Below, piece by piece: positions 51,444 through 62,118 of a DNA stretch of 64,000 nucleotides. The notes beneath the pieces were generated by a model that saw only the letters and a list, made by a program, of their open reading frames with translations, was not told the origin of the DNA and ran no database searches. Numbering within the stretch: the first letter of the stretch is position 1; each line of letters opens with the position of its first letter. Where the stretch lies: NCBI RefSeq assembly GCF_030285365.1, contig NZ_JASVDS010000001.1, positions 558,001 to 622,000 on the forward strand. Direction: 5' to 3'. A program made the position numbers and the translations under genes. Source of the DNA: Roseateles subflavus (lineage in GTDB: Bacteria > Pseudomonadota > Gammaproteobacteria > Burkholderiales > Burkholderiaceae_C).

Positions 51444-52715
51444 ATGATCCGAGACACCTCTGCCCAGGACCGCCCCATCACCCGCACCGGGTCGTCCCAC
51501 CGCCGCTGGCTCCTGGGGGGCGTCGGCCTCCTCGCCGTGGCCGGCGTCGGCCTGGCCGGTCCTCGCCTGCTGCAGGCGCTGGGTGGGGGCGCCTCCGTCA
51601 GCCTGGCCCGCCTGACGCTGGCCGAGGTGAAGGTCGGCCCCCTGACCCGCGACGTGGCGGGCGAGGGCAAGGTCGTCGCCGCCGTCAGCCCGACGCTCTA
51701 TGCCGGCAACGCCGGCACCGTGAGCGTCCAGGTGCAGGCGGGGGACCAGGTCCGCAAGGGCCAGGTCCTGCTGCAGCTGCAGAGCCCGGACCTCATGGCG
51801 CGGCTCGGCCAGGAGCGTTCCAATGCCGACGCCCTGCGCAGCGAGCTGCTGCGCGCCGAGGCGGACGCCCGCCAGCAGCGCGCGCAGGCCCAGAGCAATC
51901 TCGAGACCGCGCAGCTCGCCCGCCGCACGGCACAGAACGATCTCGCCCGCCAGGAGCAGGCCTTCAAGGCCGGTGCCACCGCCAGCATGCAGGTCGACCA
52001 GGCCCGGGATGCGCTCGCCAAGGCCGACATCGCGCTGAAGCAGGCCCGCGAGCTGCTGGACCTGAAGGACGATGCCACCCGCTTCGAGCTGCAGGCCAAG
52101 CGCCAGGCCCACGAGCGCCAGCAGCTGGTCGTGGCCGACCTGGCGCGCCAGGAGGACGAGCTCAAGGTGCGCTCGCCCGTCGAGGGGCAGGTGGGCCAGC
52201 TGTTCGTGACCGACCGCATGAGCGTCGCCAAGGACGCCAAGCTGCTGACGGTGGTCGATCTCTCGGCCCTGGAGGTGCAGATGCAGGTCGCCGAGAGCTT
52301 CGCGCGCGAGCTGCAGCCCGGCATGCCCGGCGAAATCCGTGGCCCGAGCCAGACCTGGAAGGGCGTGCTGAGCTCCGTCTCGCCGGAGGTCGTGAACAAC
52401 GAGGTGGCGGCCCGGCTGCGCTTTGACGGCGCCCAGCCCGGGCAGCTCCGTCAGAACCAGCGGCTCTCGGTGCGCGTCCTGCTGGACCACCGCGAGCAGG
52501 TGCTGCAGGTGGCCCGTGGCGCCTTCATCGACGAAGGCGGTGGCCGCTTCTGCTATGTGGTGCAGGGCCGCGAGGCCGTGCGCCGCTCCATCCGCCTGGG
52601 GGCGCAGAGCCTGAGCCAGGTCGAGGTGCTCGAGGGGCTCAAGCCCGGCGAGCGCGTGGTCGTCAACGGCGGCGAGCACTTCAAGGGCGCCGAGCGCATC
52701 ACGCTCGCCCAGTGA
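51444..52715 (+). CDS. Periplasmic adaptor (MacA/HlyD family) of tripartite efflux system
   Basis: A 423-residue membrane-fusion protein. It has a single N-terminal membrane helix (WLLGGVGLLAVAGVGLAG), a lipoyl-like half (VSVQVQAGDQVRKGQVLLQL), a long coiled-coil hairpin (about residues 125-225), the second lipoyl half (LKVRSPVEGQVGQLFV) and a beta-barrel/proximal domain. It would bridge the inner-membrane transporter to the TolC-like protein encoded two genes later. First gene behind the sigma-54 promoter. Confidence 0.9.
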   Translation: MIRDTSAQDRPITRTGSSHRRWLLGGVGLLAVAGVGLAGPRLLQALGGGASVSLARLTLAEVKVGPLTRDVAGEGKVVAAVSPTLYAGNAGTVSVQVQAGDQVRKGQVLLQLQSPDLMARLGQERSNADALRSELLRAEADARQQRAQAQSNLETAQLARRTAQNDLARQEQAFKAGATASMQVDQARDALAKADIALKQARELLDLKDDATRFELQAKRQAHERQQLVVADLARQEDELKVRSPVEGQVGQLFVTDRMSVAKDAKLLTVVDLSALEVQMQVAESFARELQPGMPGEIRGPSQTWKGVLSSVSPEVVNNEVAARLRFDGAQPGQLRQNQRLSVRVLLDHREQVLQVARGAFIDEGGGRFCYVVQGREAVRRSIRLGAQSLSQVEVLEGLKPGERVVVNGGEHFKGAERITLAQ

Positions 52716-52759
52716 GTGCGCCTCCCACTTTCCGAATCCCGCGAATCAAAGGACATCCC

Positions 52760-53488
<729 letters not shown>

Positions 53489-53497
53489 GGACGCTCC

Positions 53498-54805
53498 ATG
53501 CATCGAACCCTGTCCTCACTGAAACGCTGGCGGCGCATCGCGCTGGCCGTGGCGCTGCTCCCGCTGCTCGGCGCGGCCCGCGCGGATGACCTGCTGAGCG
53601 TCTACGCGCAGGCCCGAGCGGCCGACCCCGTGCTGGCGCAGGCCCGCGCCCAGCGCGGCGTGCAGGCCGAGCTGCTCGTGCAGAGCCGGGCACCGCTGCT
53701 GCCGCAGTGGTCGCTGTCGGCTGCCGAGGAACGCAGCGACGGCCAGCGCAGCCATGCGAGCGGCAGCCAGATCAGCCAGGTGCTGGTGGACCTGAGCCAG
53801 CTGCGCACGCTGGACGCCGCCGAGGCGCGCCTCGAGGCCCAGGATGCCCGCCTGCGCGCGGCCGAGCAGCAGCTCTGCGCCCGCGTGGCGCTGGCCTACT
53901 TCCAGGTGCTGTCCGCGCAGTCGGCGCTCGAGACGGCCGAGGCGAACGAGGCGGCCTTCGCGCAGCAGGTCAGCCAGGCCCAGGCCCGCTACGAGGCGGG
54001 ACTCTCGGCGCTGGTGGACGTCGAGCAGGCGCGCACGTATCACGGCCTCTCCCGCGGCCAGACCCAGCAGGTGCGCCAGCAGCTGGCCGACGCCCGCCAG
54101 GCGCTGGCCGAGATCACCGGCCAGCTGCCGGGCCCGTTGCAGGTGCTCAGCGCCGAGCTGCCCACGCCGGTGCTGCAGCCCGAGGATCCCGAGGCCTGGG
54201 TGGCTCGCGCCATGAGCCAGCAGCCGCTGCTGCAGGCCGCCCAGCGCAGCCTCGTCGCGAGCGAGCGCCGCATCGACGCGGCGCGTGCCGGTCATCTGCC
54301 GACCCTGAACCTGGGCCTGGACAGCCAGCGGCGCAGCGGCTTCGGCGTGCCGGCCGCGGACGCAGGCCGCCTGGTCAACACCGTGGCGCTGCGCCTGAGC
54401 GTGCCGCTGTTCGCCGGCGGCGCCACGCAGTCCCAGCAGCGCCAGGCGGTGCTGGAGCGGGACCTGCAGCGCGAGCAGCTCGAGGCCACGCGCCGGGCCC
54501 TGGTGCGCGAGACCCAGGCGCAGGTGCTGGCGGTGCAACTGGGCCGCGAGCAGGTGGCCAGCAGTGCCGCGGCGGTGCAGGCCGCCGATCGCGCACTTGC
54601 CGCCACCCGCGCCGGCCAGGCCCTCGGCACCCGCACGATGACCGACCTGCTGCTGGCCATCCAGAGCCATGCGCAGGCCCGCAATGCCCACGCCCAGGCC
54701 CGCCATGCCTACGTGCTGGCCACGCTGCAGCTGCAGGCCGCCGTCGGCCAGCTGGGCGAGGCCGAGCTGGCCCGCGTGAACCAACTCCTGCAAGGAGCAA
54801 GCTGA
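53498..54805 (+). CDS. TolC-family outer-membrane efflux protein
   Basis: A 435-residue outer-membrane channel subunit. A signal peptide ([14 protein letters not shown]) is followed by two tandem repeats of the OEP domain with long helices (for example [20 protein letters not shown] and [19 protein letters not shown]). It forms the exit duct for the adaptor and transporter in the same operon. Its stop shares one base with the following permease start (TGATG). Confidence 0.9.
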   Translation: MHRTLSSLKRWRRIALAVALLPLLGAARADDLLSVYAQARAADPVLAQARAQRGVQAELLVQSRAPLLPQWSLSAAEERSDGQRSHASGSQISQVLVDLSQLRTLDAAEARLEAQDARLRAAEQQLCARVALAYFQVLSAQSALETAEANEAAFAQQVSQAQARYEAGLSALVDVEQARTYHGLSRGQTQQVRQQLADARQALAEITGQLPGPLQVLSAELPTPVLQPEDPEAWVARAMSQQPLLQAAQRSLVASERRIDAARAGHLPTLNLGLDSQRRSGFGVPAADAGRLVNTVALRLSVPLFAGGATQSQQRQAVLERDLQREQLEATRRALVRETQAQVLAVQLGREQVASSAAAVQAADRALAATRAGQALGTRTMTDLLLAIQSHAQARNAHAQARHAYVLATLQLQAAVGQLGEAELARVNQLLQGAS

Positions 54806-56109
54806 TGTTTGCCTACTACATCGAACTGGCCCTGCGCAGCTTCCGGCGCAGCCGCGGCCTGACCGTGCTCATGCTGCTGACCATCGCCATCGGCGTGGCC
54901 GCCTGCATGACGACGCTGACCATCTTCCACGTGCTCTCACGCGATCCGATCCCGCGCAAGAGCGAGCGGCTCTTCAACGTGCAGCTCGACGCCGGCCCGA
55001 TGCGCGACGGCTTCGTCCCCGGCGGCGAGCCCATCTACCAGCTCACCCGCTTCGACGCCGAGGCCCTGCTGCGCGAGGCCCGCGGCCAGCGTCAGGTGAT
55101 GATGAGCGGCGGCGGCGCGGCCCTGACGCCACCTGACGGCAAGGAGCGCCCCTTCCTGGTGAGCGGCCGATGGGCCAGCAGCGACTTCTTCGCGATGTTC
55201 GAGGCTCCGTTCCAGTACGGCGGCGGCTGGACCCGCGAGGACGACACGAATGGCGGCCGCGTCGTGGTGCTGTCGCGCAGGCTCAACGACCGGCTGTTCG
55301 GCGGCGCCGACAGCCGCGGCAAGACGCTGCGCCTGCGTGACAAGGAGCTGCGCATCGTCGGCGTGCTGGACCACTGGCGTCCCGTACCGCACTACTTCGA
55401 CATCAGCCTGGGCGCCTATGCCGAGACGGCGGAGGTCTTTGCCCCGCTGTCCACGGCCATCGCGCTGAAGTTCGGCAGCTCCGGCAACGTGAACTGCTGG
55501 GGCAACGTCGGCAACGACATGCGGGGCCTGCAGGCACCCTGCGCCTGGCTGCAGTACTGGGTGGAGCTGGCCCAGCCCGGCGATGCCCCGGCCTACAAGG
55601 CCTACCTGGAGCAGTACTCGGAGCAGCAGCGCACGGCGGGCCGCTACGAGCGCCCGACCAATGTGCGGCTGCGCACGGTGACGCAGTGGCTGCAGGCCCA
55701 GCAGGTGGTCCCCCATGACGTGGGTCTGCAGCTGTGGCTCTCCTTCGGCTTCCTGCTGGTGTGCCTGGTCAACACCGTCGGGCTGCAGCTGGCCAAGGCG
55801 CTGCGCCGCTCGGGCGAGATCGGCGTGCGCCGGGCGCTCGGCGCACCGCGCCGGCAGATCTTCCTGCAGTTCCTGATCGAGGCGGGCAGCCTCGGGCTGG
55901 CGGGCGGCGTGCTGGGGCTGGGGCTCACGGGCCTGGGCATCTGGGCCGTGCGCCACGGCAGCAGCGACTACGCCAGCACCGTGACCCTCGACCTGCCCAT
56001 GCTGCTGACCACCCTGGCGCTGGCCGTGGCGGCCAGCCTCGTGGCCGGGCTGCTGCCCGCCTGGCGTGCCTGCCAGGTGCAGCCCGCCCTGCAACTCAAG
56101 ACGCAATGA
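54805..56109 (+). CDS. FtsX/MacB-type permease 1 of the efflux system
   Basis: A 434-residue permease with the MacB topology: one N-terminal helix (LTVLMLLTIAIGVAACMTTL), a large periplasmic domain of about 250 residues, and three C-terminal helices with the FtsX-family motif GEIGVRRALGAPRRQIFLQF. A pair of Cys residues in NVNCWGNVG and QAPCAW may form a periplasmic disulfide. It probably pairs with the next gene product as a heterodimer. Confidence 0.9.
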   Translation: MFAYYIELALRSFRRSRGLTVLMLLTIAIGVAACMTTLTIFHVLSRDPIPRKSERLFNVQLDAGPMRDGFVPGGEPIYQLTRFDAEALLREARGQRQVMMSGGGAALTPPDGKERPFLVSGRWASSDFFAMFEAPFQYGGGWTREDDTNGGRVVVLSRRLNDRLFGGADSRGKTLRLRDKELRIVGVLDHWRPVPHYFDISLGAYAETAEVFAPLSTAIALKFGSSGNVNCWGNVGNDMRGLQAPCAWLQYWVELAQPGDAPAYKAYLEQYSEQQRTAGRYERPTNVRLRTVTQWLQAQQVVPHDVGLQLWLSFGFLLVCLVNTVGLQLAKALRRSGEIGVRRALGAPRRQIFLQFLIEAGSLGLAGGVLGLGLTGLGIWAVRHGSSDYASTVTLDLPMLLTTLALAVAASLVAGLLPAWRACQVQPALQLKTQ

Positions 56110-56119
56110 GGAGGCCCTC

Positions 56120-57334
56120 ATGGAACTGATGCCCATTCTGGCGACGCTGAAGCGCCACAAGACCGCCGCCGGCCTGATCGTGCTGCAGGTCGCCTTGACC
56201 TGCACCATCGTGTGCAATGCCCTGTTCCTGATCAGCCAGCGCATCGACCGGATCCAGGAGCCCAGCGGCATGGCCGACGAGGAGCTCGTCACGCTGCGCA
56301 TGGCCGGCCTGACGCCCGACGAGAACCCCAACGCGCAGACCGCCGTGGACATCGCCGCGCTGCGCCGCCTGCCTGGTGTCAAGGGCGTGACCCTGGTGAA
56401 CCAGGTGCCCTACGGTCCGCAGTTCTCCGTCAGCGGCCTGCGCCGCACGGACGACGAGAAGGCGCAGGGCGTCGGCGTGCCCGAGTACCGCGCTGGCCAG
56501 GGTGGCCTGCAGACGCTGGGCCTGCGCCTGGTCGAGGGGCGCGACTTCACGCCGGAGGAGTTCCGCGACGGCAAGGCCTATGACGAGCAGGACGGTATCA
56601 ACATCCCCGCCCTCGTCCTCAGCCGCGTGACGGCCAGACGCCTGTTCCCGGAAGGCTCCGCCGTCGGCCAGAAGGTCTGGGGCGTGGGCTCCGGCCCCAG
56701 CGTCGTGGTGGGCGTGGTGGACCGCATGATCTCGCCGCACCCGGGTGGCGTGGACGAGGAGCAGCTCGCCATGATCCTGCCCATCGAGCTGAACTTCCAG
56801 CGCGGCGAGTACGTGCTGCGGGTGGAAGCCGAGCGGCGCGACGCCGTGCTGAAGTCGGCCATCGCCGCCCTGGAGCAGGCTGGCCCGCAGCGCATCCTGC
56901 GCAGCAGCAGCACCTGGGCCGACGCGCGCAGCCGCTACTACGCCCAGGACCGCAGCATGATCGGCCTGCTCGTCGGCGTGTGTGTCGCGCTGCTCGTGGT
57001 GACCGCCTTCGGCATCGTCGGCCTCGCCAGCTTCTGGGTCCAGCAGCGCACCCGCATGATCGGCACGCGTCGCGCCCTCGGGGCCACGCGGGGGCAGATC
57101 CTGCGCTACTTCCAGACCGAGAACTTCGTCCTGAGCAGCGCCGGCATCGTGCTGGGCATGCTGGGGGCCGCGGCGCTGAGCAGCGTGCTGGTGCATCAGT
57201 ACGAGCTGCCCGGCCTGCCCTGGCACTACCTGCCCGCCGGGGCGGTCGCGCTGTGGGCGCTCGGCCAGCTGGCGGTCCTGGGCCCGGCCCGCCGTGCGGC
57301 GGCCCTGCCTCCGGTGGCCGCACTGCGCAGCTGA
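56120..57334 (+). CDS. FtsX/MacB-type permease 2 of the efflux system
   Basis: A 404-residue permease with the same plan as the gene before it: an N-terminal helix (GLIVLQVALTCTIVCNALFL), a periplasmic domain and three C-terminal helices with TRMIGTRRALGATRGQILRY. GAGGAGG precedes the ATG. Two different half-transporters with one ATPase distinguish this system from homodimeric MacB. A strong hairpin follows at 57359. Confidence 0.9.
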   Translation: MELMPILATLKRHKTAAGLIVLQVALTCTIVCNALFLISQRIDRIQEPSGMADEELVTLRMAGLTPDENPNAQTAVDIAALRRLPGVKGVTLVNQVPYGPQFSVSGLRRTDDEKAQGVGVPEYRAGQGGLQTLGLRLVEGRDFTPEEFRDGKAYDEQDGINIPALVLSRVTARRLFPEGSAVGQKVWGVGSGPSVVVGVVDRMISPHPGGVDEEQLAMILPIELNFQRGEYVLRVEAERRDAVLKSAIAALEQAGPQRILRSSSTWADARSRYYAQDRSMIGLLVGVCVALLVVTAFGIVGLASFWVQQRTRMIGTRRALGATRGQILRYFQTENFVLSSAGIVLGMLGAAALSSVLVHQYELPGLPWHYLPAGAVALWALGQLAVLGPARRAAALPPVAALRS

Positions 57335-57358
57335 CGTCCTGAGTCCTCGGGATGACCC

Positions 57359-57385
57359 GGCCCCGCGCGCCGCCGCCGCGGGGCC
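57359..57385 (+). terminator. Hairpin ending the efflux structural genes
   Basis: GGCCCCGCG (57359-57367) pairs perfectly with CGCGGGGCC (57377-57385) over a 9-base loop, 25 bases past the stop of the second permease. A short T-containing stretch (CTTCGCTTGCT) follows. Just after it is TATCCT, a likely -10 for the regulator genes, so the regulators probably have their own transcript. Confidence 0.55.
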
Positions 57386-57410
57386 CTTCGCTTGCTATCC
57401 TCGCCCCCTC

Positions 57411-58796
57411 ATGCGAACTGTCCTGATCATTGACGACAACCCCGGCGTGCGCGAGGCGCTCGCGTTGCTGCTCTCCCTGCACGACATCCGTGCCCTGTGC
57501 GCCGCCGACCCCGAGGAAGGCCTGGCCCTGCTCGGCCGCGAGAGCGTGGACCTCGTCATCCAGGACATGAACTTCAGCGCCGACACCACCTCCGGCGACG
57601 AAGGCCGTGCGCTCTTCCAGCAGCTGCGCCAGCGCCACCCGGACCTGCCCGTCATCCTGCTCACCGCCTGGACGCAGCTGGAGCAGGCCGTGGCCCTGGT
57701 GAAGGCGGGCGCCGCCGACTACCTGGCCAAGCCCTGGGACGACCTCAAGCTGCTGGCCTCCGTCGAGAACCTGCTGGAGCTGGCCGAGTCCAACGAGGCC
57801 CTGAGCCAGACCCGCCGGCATCGCCGCCAGCGCATCGAGGCGCTGCGCGCGCGTCACGTGCTGGGGGATCTGGTCTTCGCCTCCGACGCCATGATCGCCA
57901 CGCTCGAGATGGCCTGCCAGGTGGCGCGTGCGCCGCTGCCCGTGCTGATCACCGGCCCGAATGGCAGCGGCAAGGAGCGCATCGCCCAGCTGCTGCACGC
58001 CAATTCCGCCGTCGCGGCCGGGCCGCTCGTCGCGCTGAACTGCGGGGCCTTGCCCGCCGACCTGATCGAGGCCGAGCTCTTCGGCGCGGACAGCGGCGCC
58101 TTCACCGGCGCCGGCAAGGCCCGCGAGGGCCGCTTCGAGGCCGCTGACGGCGGTACGCTCTTCCTGGACGAGATCGGCAACCTCCCGCTGGCCGGGCAGA
58201 TGAAGCTGCTGCGCGTGCTGGAGACCGGCCAGTTCGAGCGCCTCGGCTCCACGCGCACCCGCAGCACGCGCGTCCGCGTGATCAGCGCCACCAATGCCGA
58301 CCTCCCCGCCATGGTCGCCGCCGGCGCCTTCCGGGAGGACCTCTACTACCGGCTCAACGTGATCGAGCTGCGCCTCGCGCCGCTGGCCGAGCGTCGCGAT
58401 GACATCCTTCCATTGGCCGAAGCCACCTTGGACAGCCAGGCGCGCCAGACCGGGCAGCCCGTGCGGCTCTCCGACGCGGCGCGCGCCGCCTTGCTGGCCC
58501 ATGCCTGGCCGGGCAATGTGCGCGAGCTGCGCAATGCCCTGGCCCGCGCGGCGCTGCTCTGCCGTGACGGCGTGATCCAGGCGGCAGATCTTGCGCTGCC
58601 GGCCGCGTCCGCCGTGGCGGCGCAGGCCCTCATGGCGCATCGCAACCTGGACGAACCCAGCCGTGAGGCGGTGCTCTCCGCGCTGCAGTCCGCCCAGGGC
58701 ATCGTGGCGCGTGCCGCGCAGCAGCTGGGGCTGTCGCGTCAGGCCTTGTACCGCCGCATGGACCGCTACGGCCTGCCCCGCGAGGGCGGGGTCTGA
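57411..58796 (+). CDS. Sigma-54-dependent NtrC-family response regulator
   Basis: A 461-residue enhancer-binding protein. The receiver domain has the acidic pocket DDN near residue 8 and phospho-acceptor Asp52 (VIQDMNF). The AAA+ domain has a variant Walker A GPNGSGKE, the sigma-54 contact motif GAFTGA (residues 229-234) and Walker B GGTLFLDE. A Fis-type helix-turn-helix closes it (AAQQLGLSRQALYRRMDRYG). It probably activates the sigma-54 promoter at 51394. TATCCT ends nine bases before the ATG, so its own message may be leaderless. Confidence 0.92.
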   Translation: MRTVLIIDDNPGVREALALLLSLHDIRALCAADPEEGLALLGRESVDLVIQDMNFSADTTSGDEGRALFQQLRQRHPDLPVILLTAWTQLEQAVALVKAGAADYLAKPWDDLKLLASVENLLELAESNEALSQTRRHRRQRIEALRARHVLGDLVFASDAMIATLEMACQVARAPLPVLITGPNGSGKERIAQLLHANSAVAAGPLVALNCGALPADLIEAELFGADSGAFTGAGKAREGRFEAADGGTLFLDEIGNLPLAGQMKLLRVLETGQFERLGSTRTRSTRVRVISATNADLPAMVAAGAFREDLYYRLNVIELRLAPLAERRDDILPLAEATLDSQARQTGQPVRLSDAARAALLAHAWPGNVRELRNALARAALLCRDGVIQAADLALPAASAVAAQALMAHRNLDEPSREAVLSALQSAQGIVARAAQQLGLSRQALYRRMDRYGLPREGGV

Positions 58797-58801
58797 CGCC
58801 C

Positions 58802-60205
58802 ATGCGCGCCTGGCTCCAGGTTCATGCCTTGCAGTACCTCGGTCTGCGGGTCTTGCTGAGCCTGCTGCTGATCAGCGCCCTGGCCCTGGGGCTCGATGCG
58901 GTCTTCAGTGTCGGCCCGCTGCCGCCCTTGATGCGCGAGCGGGGCTGGGGCGCCTTCCTGGTCCGCAGCCAGCTGTGGCTCCCGCTGCTGCTCCTGGCGC
59001 TGCTGCTGCCGGTGGCCGGCCTGCTGGTGATGTGGTGCCTGGCGCCGCTGCGGCGGGTGCTGCGGGCGCTGGAGGGCGCCGTCCTCAGTTACCGCGACGG
59101 GGACTTCAACACCACCCTGGCGGCCGAGGGCCAGGGCGAGGTGCAGGCGCTGCTGCAAGCCCACCGGGAGCTGGCCATGGCGCTGCGCGGCCAGCGCCAG
59201 CAGCTGGCCCAGCGCGAGCTGCTGCTGGACACCGTGGTGCAGAACACCCCGGTCGCGCTGCTGCTCGTCGACGCGCACGGGCAGGTCGCCTACGCCAACA
59301 TCGCCGCGCGCCAGCTCCTGGCCGATGGCCGCCGCCTGGCAGGGCAGTCGTGGGACCAGGTCCTGGCCCCGCTGCCCGCAACGCTGGCGGACGCGCTGCG
59401 TCAGGGCGAGGATCAGCTCCTGACCCTGCCCGAGGTCGGCGAGGGCCAGGGCGAGCCCGAGAGCTTCCACCTCTCGCAGCGCCCGCTGAACCTGCTCGGG
59501 CAGGCGCACCGCCTGGTGCTGCTGCGACGCATCACCCGCGAGCTGTCGCGCCAGGAGGTGGCGAGCTGGAAGCGCGTGATCCGCGTCATCAGCCACGAGC
59601 TCAACAACTCGCTCGCGCCCATCTCTTCGCTTGCCCACAGCGGTGCCGAGCTGGCGCGGCGCGGTCAGCTCGAGCGCCTGCCCCAGGTCTTCCAGAGCAT
59701 CGGCGAGCGCGCCCGCCACCTGCACGAGTTCCTGGACGGCTACGCCAGCGTCGCGAAGCTGCCCCTGCCGCGCCTTGCGCCCGTGCCGTGGGCCGACTTC
59801 ATCGCGCAGCTGAAGAGCCAGCAGGCTTTCGAGCTCGACGGCCCGCTGCCGGCGGGCACCGCGAGCTTCGACCGTGCCCAGGTCGAGCAGGCGCTCATCA
59901 ACCTGCTCAAGAATGCCCATGAGGCCAGTGAGGCGCAGGGGAGTGCCATGGAGGTCCGCCTCGCCGTGCAGCGCCAGGGGGCCGAGTGGTGCCTGAGCGT
60001 CAGCGATCGCGGGCCGGGCATGAGCGAGGTCGTCCTGGCGCAGGCGCTGCTGCCGTTCTACTCCACCAAGCGCAGCGGCACCGGCCTCGGCCTGGCCCTC
60101 GCACGCGAGATCGCCGAGGCCCACGGCGGACGCATCCTGCTCGCCAACCGCGAGTCGCACGAGGGAGGCGGGCTGCGGGTCAGCCTGCTGCTGCCAGCGC
60201 GCTGA
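58802..60205 (+). CDS. NtrB/NtrY-like histidine kinase of the efflux cluster
   Basis: A 467-residue kinase. Two membrane helices (about residues 15-32 and 56-78) enclose a short periplasmic loop of about 20 residues, too small for a classical sensor domain. A HAMP-like and a PAS domain (LLLVDAHGQVAYANIAARQLL) follow. The phospho-acceptor motif is VISHELNNSLAPISSL (His near 265); ATP-binding boxes are LLKNAHEAS, DRGPGMSE and GTGLGLALAREIAEAHGG. It lies five bases after the regulator gene. A short-loop kinase next to an exporter may sense the transporter or membrane stress. Confidence 0.9.
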   Translation: MRAWLQVHALQYLGLRVLLSLLLISALALGLDAVFSVGPLPPLMRERGWGAFLVRSQLWLPLLLLALLLPVAGLLVMWCLAPLRRVLRALEGAVLSYRDGDFNTTLAAEGQGEVQALLQAHRELAMALRGQRQQLAQRELLLDTVVQNTPVALLLVDAHGQVAYANIAARQLLADGRRLAGQSWDQVLAPLPATLADALRQGEDQLLTLPEVGEGQGEPESFHLSQRPLNLLGQAHRLVLLRRITRELSRQEVASWKRVIRVISHELNNSLAPISSLAHSGAELARRGQLERLPQVFQSIGERARHLHEFLDGYASVAKLPLPRLAPVPWADFIAQLKSQQAFELDGPLPAGTASFDRAQVEQALINLLKNAHEASEAQGSAMEVRLAVQRQGAEWCLSVSDRGPGMSEVVLAQALLPFYSTKRSGTGLGLALAREIAEAHGGRILLANRESHEGGGLRVSLLLPAR

Positions 60206-60228
60206 GGTGCTGAGGTGCTGAGGTGCTG
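60201..60228 (+). repeat. GCTGAGGT tandem repeat across the kinase stop codon
   Basis: Three full copies of the 8-base unit GCTGAGGT plus a partial copy begin two bases before the TGA stop. The repeat unit is not a multiple of three, but changes in copy number would not alter the protein because the stop is in the first unit. Nothing else is seen in 60229-60387. Confidence 0.7.
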
Positions 60229-60387
60229 CGATCGGGGCCATCGGCCGAGCAGCACCCGCGGTGTCACGAGGGGCGGCGACGAGTCACCCCGTCGCGGAGC
60301 GCACCCCTGCAGAGCTGCAGGTTGTCCGCACGTGCGCCGCCACGACGGCGTGGGCGCCGCTGGCGCTGCGTGGTCCGTCCGGCGTGC

Positions 60388-61038
60388 TCAGCCCCAGCGT
60401 GCGTGGCTCAGGAAGGGGTTGCTGCGCCGTTCCTCGCCGAAGGTGGACTCCGGCCCGTGCCCCGGAATGAACACGGTGTCGTCGCCCATGGGCCACAGCC
60501 GTTCCGTGATCGAGCTGATCAGCTGTGCGTGGTTGCCGCCGGGGAAGTCCGTCCGGCCGATCGACCCGGCAAACAGCACATCGCCCACGAAGCAGCGCCG
60601 GGCAGCCGCGCTGTGGAAGACCACATGGCCCGGCGTGTGGCCGGGGCAGTGCCGCACCGTCAATGTTTCCTGGCCGATCTGCACTGTGTCGCCGTCCTGC
60701 AGCCAGCGCGTGGGCGTGAACGTCTCCACCTGAGGAAAGCCGAACATGGCGCTCTGCTGCGGCAGGCCGTCGATCCAGAACTGGTCGCCCACATGCGGCC
60801 CGATGATCGGCAGCCCCTTCAGCCGCGCCAGCTCCGCCGTGCCGCCGGCGTGATCGATGTGCGCATGCGTGAGCCAGATCGCCTGGAGCGTGAGTCCCCG
60901 CCGTTCCACCTCCTGCAGCACCCGCGGGATCTCCCCGCCCGGATCGATCACCGCCGCCTCCTGCGTCTGATCGCACCAGACGAGGGAGCAGTTCTGCTGG
61001 AAGGGCGTGACGGGGATGGTGAGGTGGTGGAGGGGCAT
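60388..61038 (-). CDS. Glyoxalase-II-like MBL-fold hydrolase (YcbL type)
   Basis: A 216-residue metallo-hydrolase. Metal motifs are THAHIDHAGG (about residues 57-66), GHTPGH, and GSIGRTDFPGG after the bridging Asp in FVGDVLF; the end is PGHGPESTFGEERRSNPF. This is the pattern of the YcbL/short glyoxalase II group, which hydrolyses S-D-lactoylglutathione or related thioesters. It lies on the minus strand, convergent with the efflux cluster. Confidence 0.88.
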   Translation of the reverse strand: MPLHHLTIPVTPFQQNCSLVWCDQTQEAAVIDPGGEIPRVLQEVERRGLTLQAIWLTHAHIDHAGGTAELARLKGLPIIGPHVGDQFWIDGLPQQSAMFGFPQVETFTPTRWLQDGDTVQIGQETLTVRHCPGHTPGHVVFHSAAARRCFVGDVLFAGSIGRTDFPGGNHAQLISSITERLWPMGDDTVFIPGHGPESTFGEERRSNPFLSHARWG

Positions 61039-61312
61039 GGGAGGAGGCGGCTGATGACAACGTGTCGAAGTGGCGGGCGAATTATCGAAGTGTTGGAGGG
61101 CGGCGTGGCGCGGTGTGGCGCCTCGCGAAGGCGCTTGCGGCTTTGGACGGGGCGCTGTCGGGGGGGGCCTGCCGTCAAGTCCGCGGGCGCCTGTCAGGGA
61201 TGATTGTCAGCCGAGTGGGCGGTCCCAGGCGGGCTGCCGGTGCGCAGGCTCGGCCGATTGCCGGCGGTCTCCGAAGGCGGCCCCTCGATCTCCGTACGGG
61301 CGCGCGACCGCT

Positions 61313-62062
61313 TCACCGCTCACCAGCCCCGGGACTCCTGGTCGACCGCTGATCGGCCAGCACGCGGCCCTCGCATGGCGGAAAACGATGGGCGCCTTCC
61401 GCGGGCACCTTGTACATGCACGCCGCGAACAGCGGGTGGCCGAGCCATCCGTGCAGCCATGACCGTACCGAGGGCAGGTCCAGCGCGTCAAACCATGCCG
61501 GCTCCACCGCGGCGAACTGGCGGACGAAGGGCAGCACGGCCCAGTCAGTGGCACAGGGCGTGGCGCCTCCCAGGAAGGCGGCGCTGTGCAGCCGCGCCTC
61601 CAGCGGTCTCAGCAGCACCTCCACCGCCTGGTCACGGTGCGCCTCTGGCGGCAGCGGCTCATCCGCGTAGCGCTGGGGATACTTCCAGCGGTCCAGGTGG
61701 AGTTTGAAGTCGCCGTCGTTTCGCTGCAGCAAGTCCAGGTTCCCCGGCGACTGCGCCCGCGCCCACCAGCCCTGCGCATCGGGCGTGGCCAGTGCCCATC
61801 GCATGATGTCCCAGCTCTCGTCGATGATGCGGCCATCAGGCAACTGCAATACCGGTACGGTGGCCTTGGGAGACAAGGCCAGCAAGTCCGCAGGCTTGTC
61901 GCGCAAGCGGACCTCCACCGCTTCGAAGTCCCGCCCGGCCTGCAGCAGGGCCATCCGTGCCCTCATCGCGTAGGGGCAGCGGCGAAAGGTGTAGAGCCGC
62001 GGCAACTCGGGCAGACCCGGCGGGGTGTGTGGCGCGTGCGGTGTGAGCGTCGAGGTGGGCAT
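61313..62062 (-). CDS. Glutathione S-transferase family protein
   Basis: A 249-residue protein with an N-terminal thioredoxin-like domain: YTFRRCPYAMRARMALLQAG carries a possible catalytic Cys, and ATVPVLQLPDGRIIDESWDI is the glutathione-contact region (cis-Pro, then E-S). A helical C-terminal domain follows. The Cys suggests an omega- or beta-like transferase or a thiol-reductase activity rather than a Ser/Tyr type. The gap 61039-61312 upstream of the MBL gene holds no gene. Confidence 0.87.
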   Translation of the reverse strand: MPTSTLTPHAPHTPPGLPELPRLYTFRRCPYAMRARMALLQAGRDFEAVEVRLRDKPADLLALSPKATVPVLQLPDGRIIDESWDIMRWALATPDAQGWWARAQSPGNLDLLQRNDGDFKLHLDRWKYPQRYADEPLPPEAHRDQAVEVLLRPLEARLHSAAFLGGATPCATDWAVLPFVRQFAAVEPAWFDALDLPSVRSWLHGWLGHPLFAACMYKVPAEGAHRFPPCEGRVLADQRSTRSPGAGER

Positions 62063-62118
62063 GGGGAAGCGCCGTGCAGGCAGCGATCAAGTCAAGTCGG
62101 CGTGAACGTGCTTGCGGC

